A DNA stretch of 64,000 nucleotides, taken from Ensifer sp. Root278 (GTDB lineage Bacteria > Pseudomonadota > Alphaproteobacteria > Rhizobiales > Rhizobiaceae). Below are positions 45,716-56,385 of this stretch, one piece after another. Location of the stretch: assembly GCF_001429285.1 (NCBI RefSeq), contig NZ_LMJJ01000007.1:84340-148339 (forward strand), written 5' to 3'. The first letter of the stretch is position 1. Each line of letters starts with the position of its first letter. Both the position numbers and the translations under genes were made by a program. A model generated the notes under the pieces. It made no database searches, had not been told where the DNA came from, and was given only the letters and a program-made list of their open reading frames with translations.

Positions 45716-46141
45716 CTACTTCGTGACCGTCAGCATCGCATGCATGCCGGCTTCGAAGTGTCCCTTGATATTGCAGAGCAGTACATAGGACCCTGGCGTG
45801 AGCTTGGCCTTCATCTGGCCATCGGCACCCGGTTTCAGGTCGGACACCTCGCCAAGGCTTTTCAGCTGCTTTTCGTTGACGCGGTGCTTGGCCGCGACGA
45901 CATCGATCTTCTGGTCGGCCGATTTCAACTTGATCAGCACCATCTCGTGCTCTTCTGTCATTGCGTCGTTGTGGACCATGAAGGTCGTCTCGCCGGCCTT
46001 GATGGTCGATTGATCCAGTGTGAGGGTCATCGAACCGCCAGCCTCGCCGCTCTCGACAACTTTGACGGTCGTGCCGGCAAATGCAGGCGACGTCAGACAG
46101 ATGAAAGTAAGCACTGCTAGCTTGTTTCGGGTGAACCGCAT
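45716..46141 (-). CDS. Periplasmic cupredoxin (type 1 copper protein)
   Basis: A 141-residue protein with a signal peptide (MRFTRNKLAVLTFICLTSPAFA). The copper ligands fit a type 1 site: His65 in EEHEM, then Cys123, His128 and Met133 in LLCNIKGHFEAGM (C-x4-H-x4-M). It is probably an electron carrier, though sulfocyanin/plastocyanin-like proteins of this size may also serve copper handling. Start ATG at 46141 is preferred over the 16-codon extension, which has no leader. Single gene. Confidence 0.87.
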   Translation of the reverse strand: MRFTRNKLAVLTFICLTSPAFAGTTVKVVESGEAGGSMTLTLDQSTIKAGETTFMVHNDAMTEEHEMVLIKLKSADQKIDVVAAKHRVNEKQLKSLGEVSDLKPGADGQMKAKLTPGSYVLLCNIKGHFEAGMHAMLTVTK

Positions 46142-46311
46142 TTTAAGTTTCCCTTTTTTTTGCTGCCGTTTATCGGCGATGTGCGCCATGACGCGAGACC
46201 TTGCTGACCGGTGGGCTCTTCCTTGGTCAGGACGCGATCGTGCGTTCAGCCTCGTCGCAATGAGCGGAACCGATCGGCAATGCCGTGCGGCCCCGACGCC
46301 GTTCTAGGCGA

Positions 46312-46460
46312 CACACCCTGTCCATCGGCTGTCCTGCAGCTGCTTTGTGACGGCGCCAGGGTTTTACGGACGGAACCGGCTCGACACGCCATCGCTTGGT
46401 TGGAGGCCGCCATCAGCAGCCTCCTCCAGTACAGTCGGACGAGCCGATGGACAGGGTGTG
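46312..46460. repeat. 149-bp element bounded by perfect 19-bp inverted repeats
   Basis: Left arm CACACCCTGTCCATCGGCT (46312-46330) and right arm AGCCGATGGACAGGGTGTG (46442-46460) are exact reverse complements, enclosing 111 bp without an ORF of note. The shape is that of a miniature inverted-repeat element or a deleted insertion sequence. I saw no clear target-site duplication and no second copy in the window. Confidence 0.6.
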
Positions 46461-46479
46461 GCCTCCGCCGGCCGTGCTT

Positions 46480-46510
46480 TGGCGAAAGTCTCCCGATGCG
46501 GCTTTCGCCA
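46480..46510 (-). terminator. Hairpin after the giant SH3/repeat protein gene
   Basis: Nine-bp stem TGGCGAAAG (46480-46488) with CTTTCGCCA (46502-46510), 15 nt beyond the stop codon on the minus strand. No U-tract, so termination efficiency is uncertain. Confidence 0.45.
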
Positions 46511-46525
46511 GATCAATCCGCGCGT

Positions 46526-49093
46526 TCAGCGGCCCCGGCCGCCGCCGCCACGTCCTCCACCGCCGCCACCACCACGGAAGGCTGCCCCACCGCCCCGACC
46601 GCCACCGCCGTGGAACCCGCCGCGGCTGCCACCCTGAAAACCGCCGCCGCGATAGCCGCCGCCACGGTCAAAGCTTTGGAAGTTGCGGCCGGACTCCTGG
46701 TAGAGCCGGCCATAGTTGCGGCTCAGTTCATTCTGGTTGCCGAACTGTCGTCCGGCACGATCGAAGGATAGATGATCCGGCGCCCGCTGACGAACCTGCT
46801 GGTTGCGACGGGGTGCAGGCCTTGTCTCGACCCGGTTCTGAATACGTTGGGCGGCTTGAGGTCTGTTGGATGCTGCACGCTGACCGGCATTTCGCAGGTT
46901 CTCTCCGTCCGGCCGCTGGACCGGTTGCCAGCCATCCGGCGTGTGCTTCTGCCACTGCCCGTCCTGGCGACGATAGACGCTGCCGTCGCGACCGGCATAG
47001 ACGTCACCGCCCTTGCTGCCGACGATAAAGCCTTTGTTGCCTTCTGTGTTGCGCCAGCGCAAACCGCCGGCACTGCCTGTTGTTCCGCCGCTTATACGTG
47101 CGAATTCTCCACCGTGCTTGACGGCAACGCTGCCCCAGGAACCGTAGACATTCTGGCCGCCGCGCGCGACCATGGCGTTGCCGGTCCTTGGATTGTAGGC
47201 GGAGATGAAGCCCCGTTCGCCGCCAGGTCCTGCCGCAGCACCAGCGCGGAACCGGGTCCCGGTGACGGGATTGTAAGCCGCGCCAAACGCCAAACCCCTC
47301 TCGGGACCGTAGGCGTAGCCATAGCGGCCGAAGGTTCCGTAGGCCGGGTTGTATGAGGCGCCAAACCCATAGCTGATCGGAGGCGGATAGTAGGGCCAAT
47401 CGTCATCGTAGTAGTCCCAATAGGGCGGATAGTACCACCCCGACCCCCATACGACGGTGTCCCAGGCGAGATACGTATAGAGGTAGCCGAGGGTGTAGCC
47501 GTACCAGACGGCGTCCGGTTCCGTGTCGTAAACGCGGACATAGGTGGCGTTATAGACCGGAGACGACGATGGAATGCCGTAGATCTCGTCAGCAACCGCG
47601 CGTGCAACGGCAAAGGGCCCGGTCGGCGTATCGCCGACGAACCAGATGCCATCCTTGAGGACGAAATACTTGTCCGCGACCTTGATGACCTGCTCGTTCG
47701 CGTTGACGGCATAAAACAGGGACGTGCCTTCGATCGGCTCGAACTTCGGCTCGCCATTGTAGTGTACGTCCACCTTCAATGACCCATCGGTCGAAACCCG
47801 CGCAAGCTTCGGAATGCTCGCCCTCAGACGCGCCATTGCGCTTTCGGAGGTGCCGGGGATCGAAGCACGCACTGCTGAATAGGGCGCGTCGTCGGGTAGG
47901 TTCACGAAATCTTCCGGCAGATCGGGAGTGGCGAAATTCCAGGGTCCTTCGAGCAAGGCTGATGAGAACCATCTTCCGGAGAGAAGGGTGTACCAGTTCT
48001 TGCTGGCCCGATGGAAAAACACCGAGCTGGTCGTATTGGAAACCCAATCTAGCCCTGTGCCCGTCACCGGTTCGAGGACCGGCTTTCCTTCAAAGATCAA
48101 GAGCTCCGCTGGCTTCTCCGAATAGAAAACCTTCGGGATCTCGTTCTCGTTGAAGCGCGTTGGCGGAAGGGAGGCCTTTACCCCTTTCCAGTTCTCGATG
48201 TCAGGCAGTTTGGAAAACAGATCCGGAACCGTTTCTGCCTCAACCCAGCTGGTCTCCAATGTCTTCGAAGTGAGCCAGTTCTTGTCGCTTCGCAGATAGT
48301 AATCGCCCGATTGTTCGACTTTAAACAGGTCCCAGTTCGTGTTGACCACGAACGATAGGCCCTCAACGCCCTTGACCGGGGCCGTAACCGCCTTGCCGTC
48401 CGTCTGCAGCAGGATCGCTGGCGCCTCGCTCTCAAAGATCGGCGGCGGGTCGGCCTTGATATCCGGAACGTCTGCGAGACGCTCGAAATCCGCAAGGCTC
48501 GCGGCCAGCCGTTGCTGCGACACGACGATCGGATCGGTAGGAACAAGCTTGCCGATATCGAGCGCGAGATCGGCAAGTTGCTGGCGGTCGAGCGCAGAGA
48601 ACTCGAGCCGCGTGGTGCGAACATCCGTCAGCGTGACGTTTTCAGATGCATCATCAGCGACAGTCTTTGCCGAAAGCCCGATGATCCCGTAGACCGGCTT
48701 TGCGTCTGCGGACGATTTGAGTTCGGTGGCCACAAGAGCCTCGAGCTCCTTGAAATCCTTCCAGGATATTATCTGCGGCTGAAAGAGCGTGATCGTCGCG
48801 CCCTTGTCGGTGTTGAACACCCTTGGCCAGGCAGGCGCGGTGGCGTCAGACTGGTTGAGATATTTGCCCGCAACGAACCCATTTGCGCCGGAGTAACTCA
48901 CGGCACACCAGCTGGCTTCCGAATCACACTCCTTGATATCGACTTCCTCGCCCTGGGGGATGACGCGTATCGCGTCAAATCCGGTGCCAGGGCCAACCCT
49001 GAAATTCACATTTGCCGTCAGGACGGCGGGGTCCGCAAAAGCAGAGGTCGAGAAGAACGAAGCGACCGTGAGGTAGGCAAGAATTCTACGCAT
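46526..49093 (-). CDS. Large secreted protein: SH3 domain, three tandem repeats, aromatic and Gly/Arg-rich tail
   Basis: An 855-residue protein from the ATG at 49093 (AAGGA nine nt upstream). Numbering below counts from a GTG two codons earlier. Signal peptide about 1-22; bacterial SH3 domain about 25-82 (VNFRVGPGTGFDAIRVIPQG). Three related units of roughly 65-80 residues follow at about 219-300, 322-403 and 444-510 (for example IFESEAPAILL, VFYSEKPAELL). Then come a Tyr/Trp/Pro/Asp-rich stretch (about 530-580), a repeat-rich region with FGASYNPAYG, FGAAYNPVTG and ISAYNPRTGN, and an Arg/Gln then Gly/Arg-rich end (about 740-857). Related proteins are known in rhizobia, sometimes labelled carbohydrate-binding; function unknown. 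Confidence 0.88.
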   Translation of the reverse strand: MRRILAYLTVASFFSTSAFADPAVLTANVNFRVGPGTGFDAIRVIPQGEEVDIKECDSEASWCAVSYSGANGFVAGKYLNQSDATAPAWPRVFNTDKGATITLFQPQIISWKDFKELEALVATELKSSADAKPVYGIIGLSAKTVADDASENVTLTDVRTTRLEFSALDRQQLADLALDIGKLVPTDPIVVSQQRLAASLADFERLADVPDIKADPPPIFESEAPAILLQTDGKAVTAPVKGVEGLSFVVNTNWDLFKVEQSGDYYLRSDKNWLTSKTLETSWVEAETVPDLFSKLPDIENWKGVKASLPPTRFNENEIPKVFYSEKPAELLIFEGKPVLEPVTGTGLDWVSNTTSSVFFHRASKNWYTLLSGRWFSSALLEGPWNFATPDLPEDFVNLPDDAPYSAVRASIPGTSESAMARLRASIPKLARVSTDGSLKVDVHYNGEPKFEPIEGTSLFYAVNANEQVIKVADKYFVLKDGIWFVGDTPTGPFAVARAVADEIYGIPSSSPVYNATYVRVYDTEPDAVWYGYTLGYLYTYLAWDTVVWGSGWYYPPYWDYYDDDWPYYPPPISYGFGASYNPAYGTFGRYGYAYGPERGLAFGAAYNPVTGTRFRAGAAAGPGGERGFISAYNPRTGNAMVARGGQNVYGSWGSVAVKHGGEFARISGGTTGSAGGLRWRNTEGNKGFIVGSKGGDVYAGRDGSVYRRQDGQWQKHTPDGWQPVQRPDGENLRNAGQRAASNRPQAAQRIQNRVETRPAPRRNQQVRQRAPDHLSFDRAGRQFGNQNELSRNYGRLYQESGRNFQSFDRGGGYRGGGFQGGSRGGFHGGGGRGGGAAFRGGGGGGGRGGGGRGR

Positions 49094-49703
49094 GATCACA
49101 TTCCTTCATTGGTGTGTAGGTGTGTTCAAGTCCTGTTAGCTGGAAGTTGCACTAGGCACGGATCGTCGCGCAAAGGCGTCTCGAGATTTCAGCTATTCGG
49201 CGTCGTTTAATTCGGAAATCATTGCACATTCGATGACGGGTGCAACTGGTAACGCTGCCAACTTCTAATTAAACCGGGCATTGAACGACGCCTTCCTTGT
49301 TGCCCGTCGAGCAGACCCCATCGCGGCGCCCCCCGGTTGGTGGAGCGGCTGGAGAACGGCATCTTCCGGTATCGTGAATGTCCAACCTTGCAGATGGTTG
49401 CGGTCCTCCGCCTGACGGGAAAGGGCGTGCTTTTCGTGCTCTCCTTTTTGGGGCGCAAGAGTTATCCTGTTTTCGAATATCGAGATTGCCAAGAAGGCCG
49501 GCGCACGTATAGTTTCCATCTCTCCCGACGGCTTCGTCGTCGCCTCCCGCCGATGAAAACGTCATTCTCAACGCCTGCCGCTTGTCGATCCACTCCTCAT
49601 CGTGCCGATCTGCGGCGCCCAGATGTATGATGCTCGACGTGCTTTTTTACCCTGCTCGCGCGCAAATGCGAGGCAGATGCTTCATTAAACTGATGCAAGG
49701 ATA
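49094..49703. other. 600-bp region without a supported gene
   Basis: It holds the promoter of the minus-strand giant gene and, at the right, that of the phosphatase gene. A plus-strand frame ending at 49556 reads IEIAKKAGARIVSISPDGF followed by VVASRR, which looks protein-like but has no start or known family; it may be a gene remnant. Other frames (49269-49571 minus, 49337-49630 plus) lack support. Confidence 0.4.
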
Positions 49704-49709
49704 GTGGAC

Positions 49710-50294
49710 ATGGAAACGACCTTTTCTCCGGTGCTGACCGTTTGCGGCATCGAGGAACTTCCGGGGCAGAGCAGCCGAAACGTGACCCACGTTCTGTCGA
49801 TCGTCGATCCGGAACTCCCGGAACTGGAAGCTTTCGGCGCCTATGGCGAACACCACCGCACGACGCTGCGTTTCCACGATATCATTGCGGCGGCACCGAA
49901 CCGGGTGATGCCCCGCCCGGACCACGTGGAGGCCATTCTTCGCTTCGGTACAGATTTCCTGACACGGCAGGATCGGGAAGCCGCGAGCCATGTGCTGGTT
50001 CATTGCCATATGGGCGTATCGCGCTCGACGGCAGCCATGCTGACCCTCATGGCGCAGGCAAACCCGGATGAGCCCGGCGAAAGCCTCTTTGCCCGCCTTG
50101 CCGCCATACGCCCGCAAGCGTGGCCGAATTCCCAGATGATTGGCTTTGCCGACGAGCAGCTCGGTCGCCGGGGTGATCTCACTGCGGCGCTTGGCCGCCA
50201 CTATGGTCGGCAGATCAAGAGCCGCCCCGAGTTCACCGAATGGATGACGACACTCGGCCGCGATGCCGAATTGCAGATGGCCATTCACGACTGA
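49710..50294 (+). CDS. Dual-specificity/tyrosine-type protein phosphatase
   Basis: A 194-residue protein. The P-loop signature VHCHMGVSRSTAAM gives HC-x5-R with Cys99 and Arg105. The upstream region FHDIIAAAPNRVMPRPDHVEAIL may supply the general acid Asp (Asp57 in RFHDI). The gene starts at ATG 49710, two codons after a possible GTG. Rhizobial relatives are labelled protein-tyrosine phosphatases. Single gene; substrate unknown. Confidence 0.87.
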   Translation: METTFSPVLTVCGIEELPGQSSRNVTHVLSIVDPELPELEAFGAYGEHHRTTLRFHDIIAAAPNRVMPRPDHVEAILRFGTDFLTRQDREAASHVLVHCHMGVSRSTAAMLTLMAQANPDEPGESLFARLAAIRPQAWPNSQMIGFADEQLGRRGDLTAALGRHYGRQIKSRPEFTEWMTTLGRDAELQMAIHD

Positions 50295-50509
50295 CCGCCT
50301 AAGGCGCACCCGGTCTCGAGGCATCATCGGCAGAGGCGCTCAGCGTGGATATTGTAAAATTCTTCGCAGAGCGCCCACCTTCAGGAACACCGCGCGATCC
50401 AGGTGGCTGGCCGGAAACCAAGGGAGCAGCGACAGCGGACTCTCGCCTCCACGATGGCCGATGTCTGCAAGATGCGGCCAATGGCGACGCACGGCAAAAA
50501 GGGAACGGC

Positions 50510-50956
50510 ATGATGAGCGAGCGTGACGTCGAAGAGATTTCCGCACTGATGATTGCAAGCTTCCGCCAGCTGACAGGCAGAAGCTTAGGTGATCCTTCCG
50601 CGGATGGCAGGTGGCTCTATGAATCCGCGCCGTTCGCCTTGCTCGCACATGACCGGTCCGAGGATCCCCGTTTCATATACGCGAACAAGACGGCCCAGGC
50701 CTGTTTCGGATACTCTTGGGAGGAATTCATCGGCATGCCGTCGCGCCTTTCTGCCGAGGCGCCAGACCGCGAAGAAAGGCAGCGTCTTCTAGACGGCGTC
50801 TCCGCCAAGGGGTTCATCGACAACTATCGCGGCGTTCGGATCGCGAAATCCGGACGCCGGTTCTGGATCGAAAACGCGACCGTCTGGCAGCTTGTGCGCA
50901 CCGGCGGCGCCTGTGTCGGCCAGGCCGCCGTCTTTCACACCTGGAAGGACCAGTAA
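50510..50956 (+). CDS. MEKHLA/PAS-domain protein
   Basis: A 148-residue protein beginning at the ATG pair 50510/50513, preceded by AAAAGGGAACGGC. A PAS-type core (FIYANKTAQACFGYSWEEFIGMPSRLSAE, split at about 66-95) and the ending VRIAKSGRRFWIENATVWQLV match the MEKHLA domain, a PAS relative found in plant HD-ZIP III factors and bacteria. No output domain is attached, so it may act through a partner. The longer open frame upstream is not protein-like. Confidence 0.87.
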   Translation: MMSERDVEEISALMIASFRQLTGRSLGDPSADGRWLYESAPFALLAHDRSEDPRFIYANKTAQACFGYSWEEFIGMPSRLSAEAPDREERQRLLDGVSAKGFIDNYRGVRIAKSGRRFWIENATVWQLVRTGGACVGQAAVFHTWKDQ

Positions 50957-51132
50957 GCGCGCTTTACGGCTCATCTCGTGACCGCTTGAGACGCTGCTTC
51001 CCGCCTCCCAATAGAGAGATCGTCTACGGTCGCCCCTACCTTTGGCCAAAGTCTCTTCCGGCTACCCCGGCAATAGACAATCTGTCGCCTTCCCTCTGGC
51101 AGACTTCCTCCACACAACAAGAGGAGGCCGCC

Positions 51133-52629
<1,497 letters not shown>

Positions 52630-52666
52630 TCGCGGGCGCCACATTTCATACGCGAAAGGAAAGACC

Positions 52667-54046
52667 ATGCTCGAAAGAAGCAACGAACTTACCGCCTCAG
52701 ACCGTGACCACTTCTTCCACCCGTCCACGCACATGGGCATGCATGCGCGCGGCGAGACGCCGACCCGGGTCATCTGCGGCGGCGAAGGCGTCTACATCAC
52801 CGACACCAGCGGCAACACCAGCCTTGACGCATTTGCCGGCCTCTACTGCGTCAATGTCGGCTACGGCCGGCAAAAAATCGCCGACGCGATCGCTGAGCAG
52901 GCCAAGAACCTCGCTTACTACCACGCCTATGTCGGTCACGGCACGGAAGCCTCGATCACGCTGTCCAAGATGATCATCGACCGCGCACCGCAGGGTATGA
53001 GCCGTGTCTATTTCGGTCTTTCAGGCTCGGATGCAAACGAGACCAACATCAAGCTGATCTGGTACTACAATAACATCCTCGGCCGGCCGGAAAAGAAGAA
53101 GATCATCTCACGCTGGCGCGGCTATCATGGTTCCGGCGTCATGACGGGCTCGCTGACCGGCTTGCATCTCTTCCACAACGCTTTCGACCTGCCGCGCGCG
53201 CCGATCCTGCACACGGAAGCGCCCTACTTCTTCCGCCGCCCGGACCGGTCGATGGATGAAGAGCAGTTCTCGCAAGATTGCGCCGACAAGCTCGAAGAGA
53301 TGATCCTGGCCGAAGGACCGGAGACGATCGCCGCCTTCATCGGCGAGCCAATCCTCGGTACGGGCGGCATCGTACCACCGCCGAAGGGCTACTGGCAGAA
53401 GATCCAGGCGGTGCTCGAAAAATACGACATCCTGCTCGTCGCCGACGAGGTGGTCACTGGCTTCGGCCGTCTCGGCACGATGTTCGGCTCCGACCATTAC
53501 GGCATGAAGCCCGATCTCATCACCATTGCGAAGGGTCTCACTTCGGCATACGCGCCGCTTTCCGGCACGATCGTCTCGGACAAGGTGTGGCAGGTGCTGG
53601 TGCAGGGCTCTGACGAGCTGGGCGCGATCGGCCATGGCTGGACCTATTCCGCCCATCCGATCTGCGCGGCCGCGGGCGTTGCCAATCTCGAACTGATCGA
53701 CGAGCTGGGCCTTGTCGAGAACGCCGGCAAAACCGGCGCCTATTTCCGCTCGGAACTGGCGAAAGCGCTTGCCGACCACAAGCATGTCGGCGAGGTGCGT
53801 GGCGACGGATTGATGGCGGCGGTCGAGTTCGTCGAGGACAAGGACGACCGGGCCTTCTTCGACCCGGCAAAAAAGGTCGGCCCGCAGATCGCCGCCGCCC
53901 TCCTGGAACGCGGCGTCATCGGCCGCGCCATGCCCCAAGGCGACATCCTCGGCTTCGCACCACCACTCTGCCTGACGAAGAAAGAGGCTGACATCGTCGT
54001 GAAAGCGGCCGCAGACGCGATCACATCCGTGCTCGGCTCAAAGTAA
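52667..54046 (+). CDS. Class III (omega) aminotransferase
   Basis: A 459-residue PLP enzyme. DEVVTGFGR (260-268) holds the PLP-ring Asp and TIAKGLTSAYAPLSG the Schiff-base Lys289. YFGLSGSDANETNIKL and SRWRGYHGSG are typical of the putrescine/GABA/beta-alanine-pyruvate group. The ATG at 52667 follows AAAGGAAAGACC. Together with the upstream ALDH it would turn an omega-amine into the matching acid. Exact amine not inferable. Confidence 0.93.
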   Translation: MLERSNELTASDRDHFFHPSTHMGMHARGETPTRVICGGEGVYITDTSGNTSLDAFAGLYCVNVGYGRQKIADAIAEQAKNLAYYHAYVGHGTEASITLSKMIIDRAPQGMSRVYFGLSGSDANETNIKLIWYYNNILGRPEKKKIISRWRGYHGSGVMTGSLTGLHLFHNAFDLPRAPILHTEAPYFFRRPDRSMDEEQFSQDCADKLEEMILAEGPETIAAFIGEPILGTGGIVPPPKGYWQKIQAVLEKYDILLVADEVVTGFGRLGTMFGSDHYGMKPDLITIAKGLTSAYAPLSGTIVSDKVWQVLVQGSDELGAIGHGWTYSAHPICAAAGVANLELIDELGLVENAGKTGAYFRSELAKALADHKHVGEVRGDGLMAAVEFVEDKDDRAFFDPAKKVGPQIAAALLERGVIGRAMPQGDILGFAPPLCLTKKEADIVVKAAADAITSVLGSK

Positions 54047-54110
54047 GGCCCGGCGAGCAGGAAACGATGAAAGAGGCCCAATGGCGCAATCATGCGTTTC
54101 CATTCCCTGC

Positions 54111-54138
54111 ATGCCCGGCCGCGCAAGCGACCGGGCAT
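54111..54138. terminator. Hairpin between convergent aminotransferase and MBL genes
   Basis: ATGCCCGG (54111-54118) pairs with CCGGGCAT (54131-54138); the inner CGC/GCG closes a GCAA tetraloop after a C-A mismatch. A weaker second stem (GGACCG/CGGTCC, 54196-54217) follows. Placed between two convergent stops, it probably ends transcription, though U-tracts are poor. Confidence 0.5.
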
Positions 54139-54265
54139 AAGCTCGAAGTTCAGGAGGGCCCGCGGCCACGCGCTCAATGAAGCCTCTGGTGTCTCGGACC
54201 GAAGAAACCTCCGGTCCTCACCTTAAAGCTTATTCTAGAACGATGGCGTGCCCGCGCGGACACAG

Positions 54266-55618
54266 CTACGTCTGCCTCTCTCGCTTCAGCAGGTATTGAG
54301 CTGTGGTGAGGTAATAGTTCCGGGCGTTAGCATTGATCTGGCGTTCGCCCAACTCGGTCAGCGCCTGAGCCTTGATCTCCTTGGCTGCCATGTTCGCAGG
54401 GTCAACGGCCAACACATGGTCGATCATTTCTGCCGCCCATTGAAACTCCTTGGCCTCAATGGCTTCCCGGGCGCGGGCGATGACCTTATCTAGGCCTCCT
54501 GCCATTTCGAGCATCTTTCGGGCGCGCTCCCCGGGCGGCAGAGGATTCAAATTCGTGGCATTTCCATCGAACCAGCCGACGTAATCGGCGTAAATACCAC
54601 GCACAGCCCACGCGACAGTGCCATAGTATTCTTGCAGGTAGGGGCTCTTTGAGAGCTCAGGAGAGAGTTTCACCTCCTGAACAAGCTCGTCGGGTGTCTT
54701 TCCTTGTTTGATACCGGCCAGGGTCTGGTCGAGGACGGTCTTGATGCCGTCGCGGTAATCGGTGAGAGCCTTGCGGACCTCGTCCTTCCCGAGGATCGGG
54801 CGCATGTGGCCCTGGACCATGTAGGTGGCGTCCAGGGCGAGCATTTTGTCGAGGCTTGCGATCCACTTCTCCGGCGGCCTCAGCTTCAGGCCGCGGATCG
54901 GCGAGAGGTTCGGGTATGATTTCAGGAAATCATCGCCGGGGACCAGCACTCCCTTCCCGGCGATCCAGATCGCCGTGTTCTCAGGAGACTCCCCTGGCGT
55001 ATGGATGAGCTGCATCTGCAGCCCCGCCAACTCTATAGTCTCGCTCTCCCCTCTGAATGTGCGGGTCGGCGGCAGGAATCCCTCCCGCGTATGCGGGGTC
55101 ACACGGCCATATTCGAGCTGCGTACCCGCGTTGATGAACAGATGGTCAGCGAGCTTGGTGCCGAAGGCATCACCGCCATCGCGCGGTCCTCTTCCGAACT
55201 CAGGACCAGATTCTAACAGCGTCTGATGGCTGTAGATTTCGGGGTTGTCAGGTCCGGCAAACACGCTCGCGCCGCCGGAATGGTCCGGGTGATTGTGCGT
55301 GTAGATGATTGCCAGGACGGGACGTACGAAGCGATTTCCGAAGGCGTCCACGATCGCCTTTGCGTCGACGGGGTTTGCAGACGTGTCGACGATAATGGAG
55401 CCTCTCTCCCCCTGGATCAGCGTGACATTGCTCGCCGAATACCCCACGGCAGCAAAGACACCGTCCGTGATTTCGATGACTTCCTTCCGGAATTCTGCGG
55501 AACTCGCACGCAGTTGCTCGCGCCCGGCGAATTCATCTGGAGACGCGGGCGACGTCTGCCCGAGTGTTGATGCGACCATTAAGGTTAGTCCTACTTCACG
55601 GCTCCACGAGCCTGGCAT
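54266..55618 (-). CDS. Alkylsulfatase-like metallo-beta-lactamase-fold hydrolase
   Basis: A 450-residue protein. Start ATG at 55618 gives a leader (MPGSWSREVGLTLMVASTLGQTSPA), so it is probably periplasmic. Metal motif THNHPDHSGG (107-116), third-ligand region GTKLADHLFIN, and HTPGESPEN, VPGDD and MVQGHM further on. The C-terminal half carries the alkylsulfatase dimerisation domain (YLQEYYGTVAWAVRGIYADYVGWFDGN, here one continuous region, about 345-371). It is shorter than SDS hydrolases (about 650 residues), as it seems to lack the sterol-carrier-like C-terminal domain. Sulfate or phosphate ester cleavage is likely; substrate unknown. Confidence 0.87.
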   Translation of the reverse strand: MPGSWSREVGLTLMVASTLGQTSPASPDEFAGREQLRASSAEFRKEVIEITDGVFAAVGYSASNVTLIQGERGSIIVDTSANPVDAKAIVDAFGNRFVRPVLAIIYTHNHPDHSGGASVFAGPDNPEIYSHQTLLESGPEFGRGPRDGGDAFGTKLADHLFINAGTQLEYGRVTPHTREGFLPPTRTFRGESETIELAGLQMQLIHTPGESPENTAIWIAGKGVLVPGDDFLKSYPNLSPIRGLKLRPPEKWIASLDKMLALDATYMVQGHMRPILGKDEVRKALTDYRDGIKTVLDQTLAGIKQGKTPDELVQEVKLSPELSKSPYLQEYYGTVAWAVRGIYADYVGWFDGNATNLNPLPPGERARKMLEMAGGLDKVIARAREAIEAKEFQWAAEMIDHVLAVDPANMAAKEIKAQALTELGERQINANARNYYLTTAQYLLKRERQT

Positions 55619-55959
55619 GGTACGTTCAGAAATGACGGCGACCGGCCGTCTGTCGTTGCGGTTGCGACTGCAACGCATCCCGTGGACTTGATATGGGAAT
55701 AACTGACGGAAGTCCCGTCCTTCCTTGCGGCCGAGGTATGCGTGGTGATCGCCGGAGAAACTCAAGTCTCTTCGGCCGTAGGGCTAAAACGCGGCCGGCT
55801 GTCCTGGCCAAGCGGCGTGCCAGTGGAAAGCTACCTTTCTTTGCGCTGGTTCAAACAGCCCGGCCCCTCTTGCCTTTAGGCTGGACGTCGAAATGCCGGA
55901 TCGTGATTGCGCAGCGCCGAAAGATGCCGCTACGCAACTCTGGACGTGGAACGAACGTA
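55619..55959. other. Intergenic region before small hypothetical ORFs
   Basis: It carries the promoter of the MBL gene on the minus strand. The plus-strand frame that runs through it from 55693 has no protein character before about 55960. Nothing else recognised. Confidence 0.4.
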
Positions 55960-55980
55960 ATGCGAGCAGCCGAACCCGCG

Positions 55981-56385
55981 ATGACATCGACATTGGCCCA
56001 GACAAAAGAGGACATCAGCCGTGCGATCGCACGGATGCACGGCGCGATCTTGAGCAGCGCCATCGACTGCGAATGCCGTGACCGCGTGGGCGAGGCACTG
56101 CGCGACCTTGAGAGGCTGGAGCGCGAGCGGATCGAGCGGAGCCTGTTGACCGCGGCCGGCGAGCAACGGCGTAGGATCGCGGCACTTCTCGAACTGCTGG
56201 ATGATTTCGACCCGAAGGAGACAGATACGCTCGACGACGGCACCATGGCTGAGGCGGGCCTGCTCTTCGCCGATATCGCCGCAGCCGCAGAGTTGGGTTC
56301 CTATCTGCTACGACAAGCGCGCCAGGTTCACCATTCGTCCGACGTGGTGCAGGAGGTGAGCAATCGTGCCGCACCCAGCGAGTGA
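55981..56385 (+). CDS. Small hypothetical protein, helical
   Basis: From the ATG at 55981 (another at 55960) the frame gives about 134 residues, strongly alpha-helical and charged: KEDISRAIARMHGAILSSAI, RVGEALRDLERLERERIER, EQRRRIAALLELLDDFDPKE. The two Cys at DCECRD are close together. No family recognised and no strong ribosome site. Codon composition looks genuine in this part only. It overlaps the next small frame by 20 nt. Confidence 0.45.
   Translation: MTSTLAQTKEDISRAIARMHGAILSSAIDCECRDRVGEALRDLERLERERIERSLLTAAGEQRRRIAALLELLDDFDPKETDTLDDGTMAEAGLLFADIAAAAELGSYLLRQARQVHHSSDVVQEVSNRAAPSE

Larger units (their letters stand above)
46142..46525. other. Intergenic region with long and short inverted repeats
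   Basis: No gene is supported in these 384 bp. They contain a pair of 19-bp inverted arms at 46312-46330 and 46442-46460 and a 9-bp hairpin at 46480-46510. The cupredoxin promoter must lie on the left side, reading left. Confidence 0.5.

Noticed and set aside
49269..49630. Opposing short frames between the giant secreted protein and the phosphatase gene
   Set aside because: Neither has a ribosome site or known family, and they overlap each other antisense; the region is described as non-coding instead.
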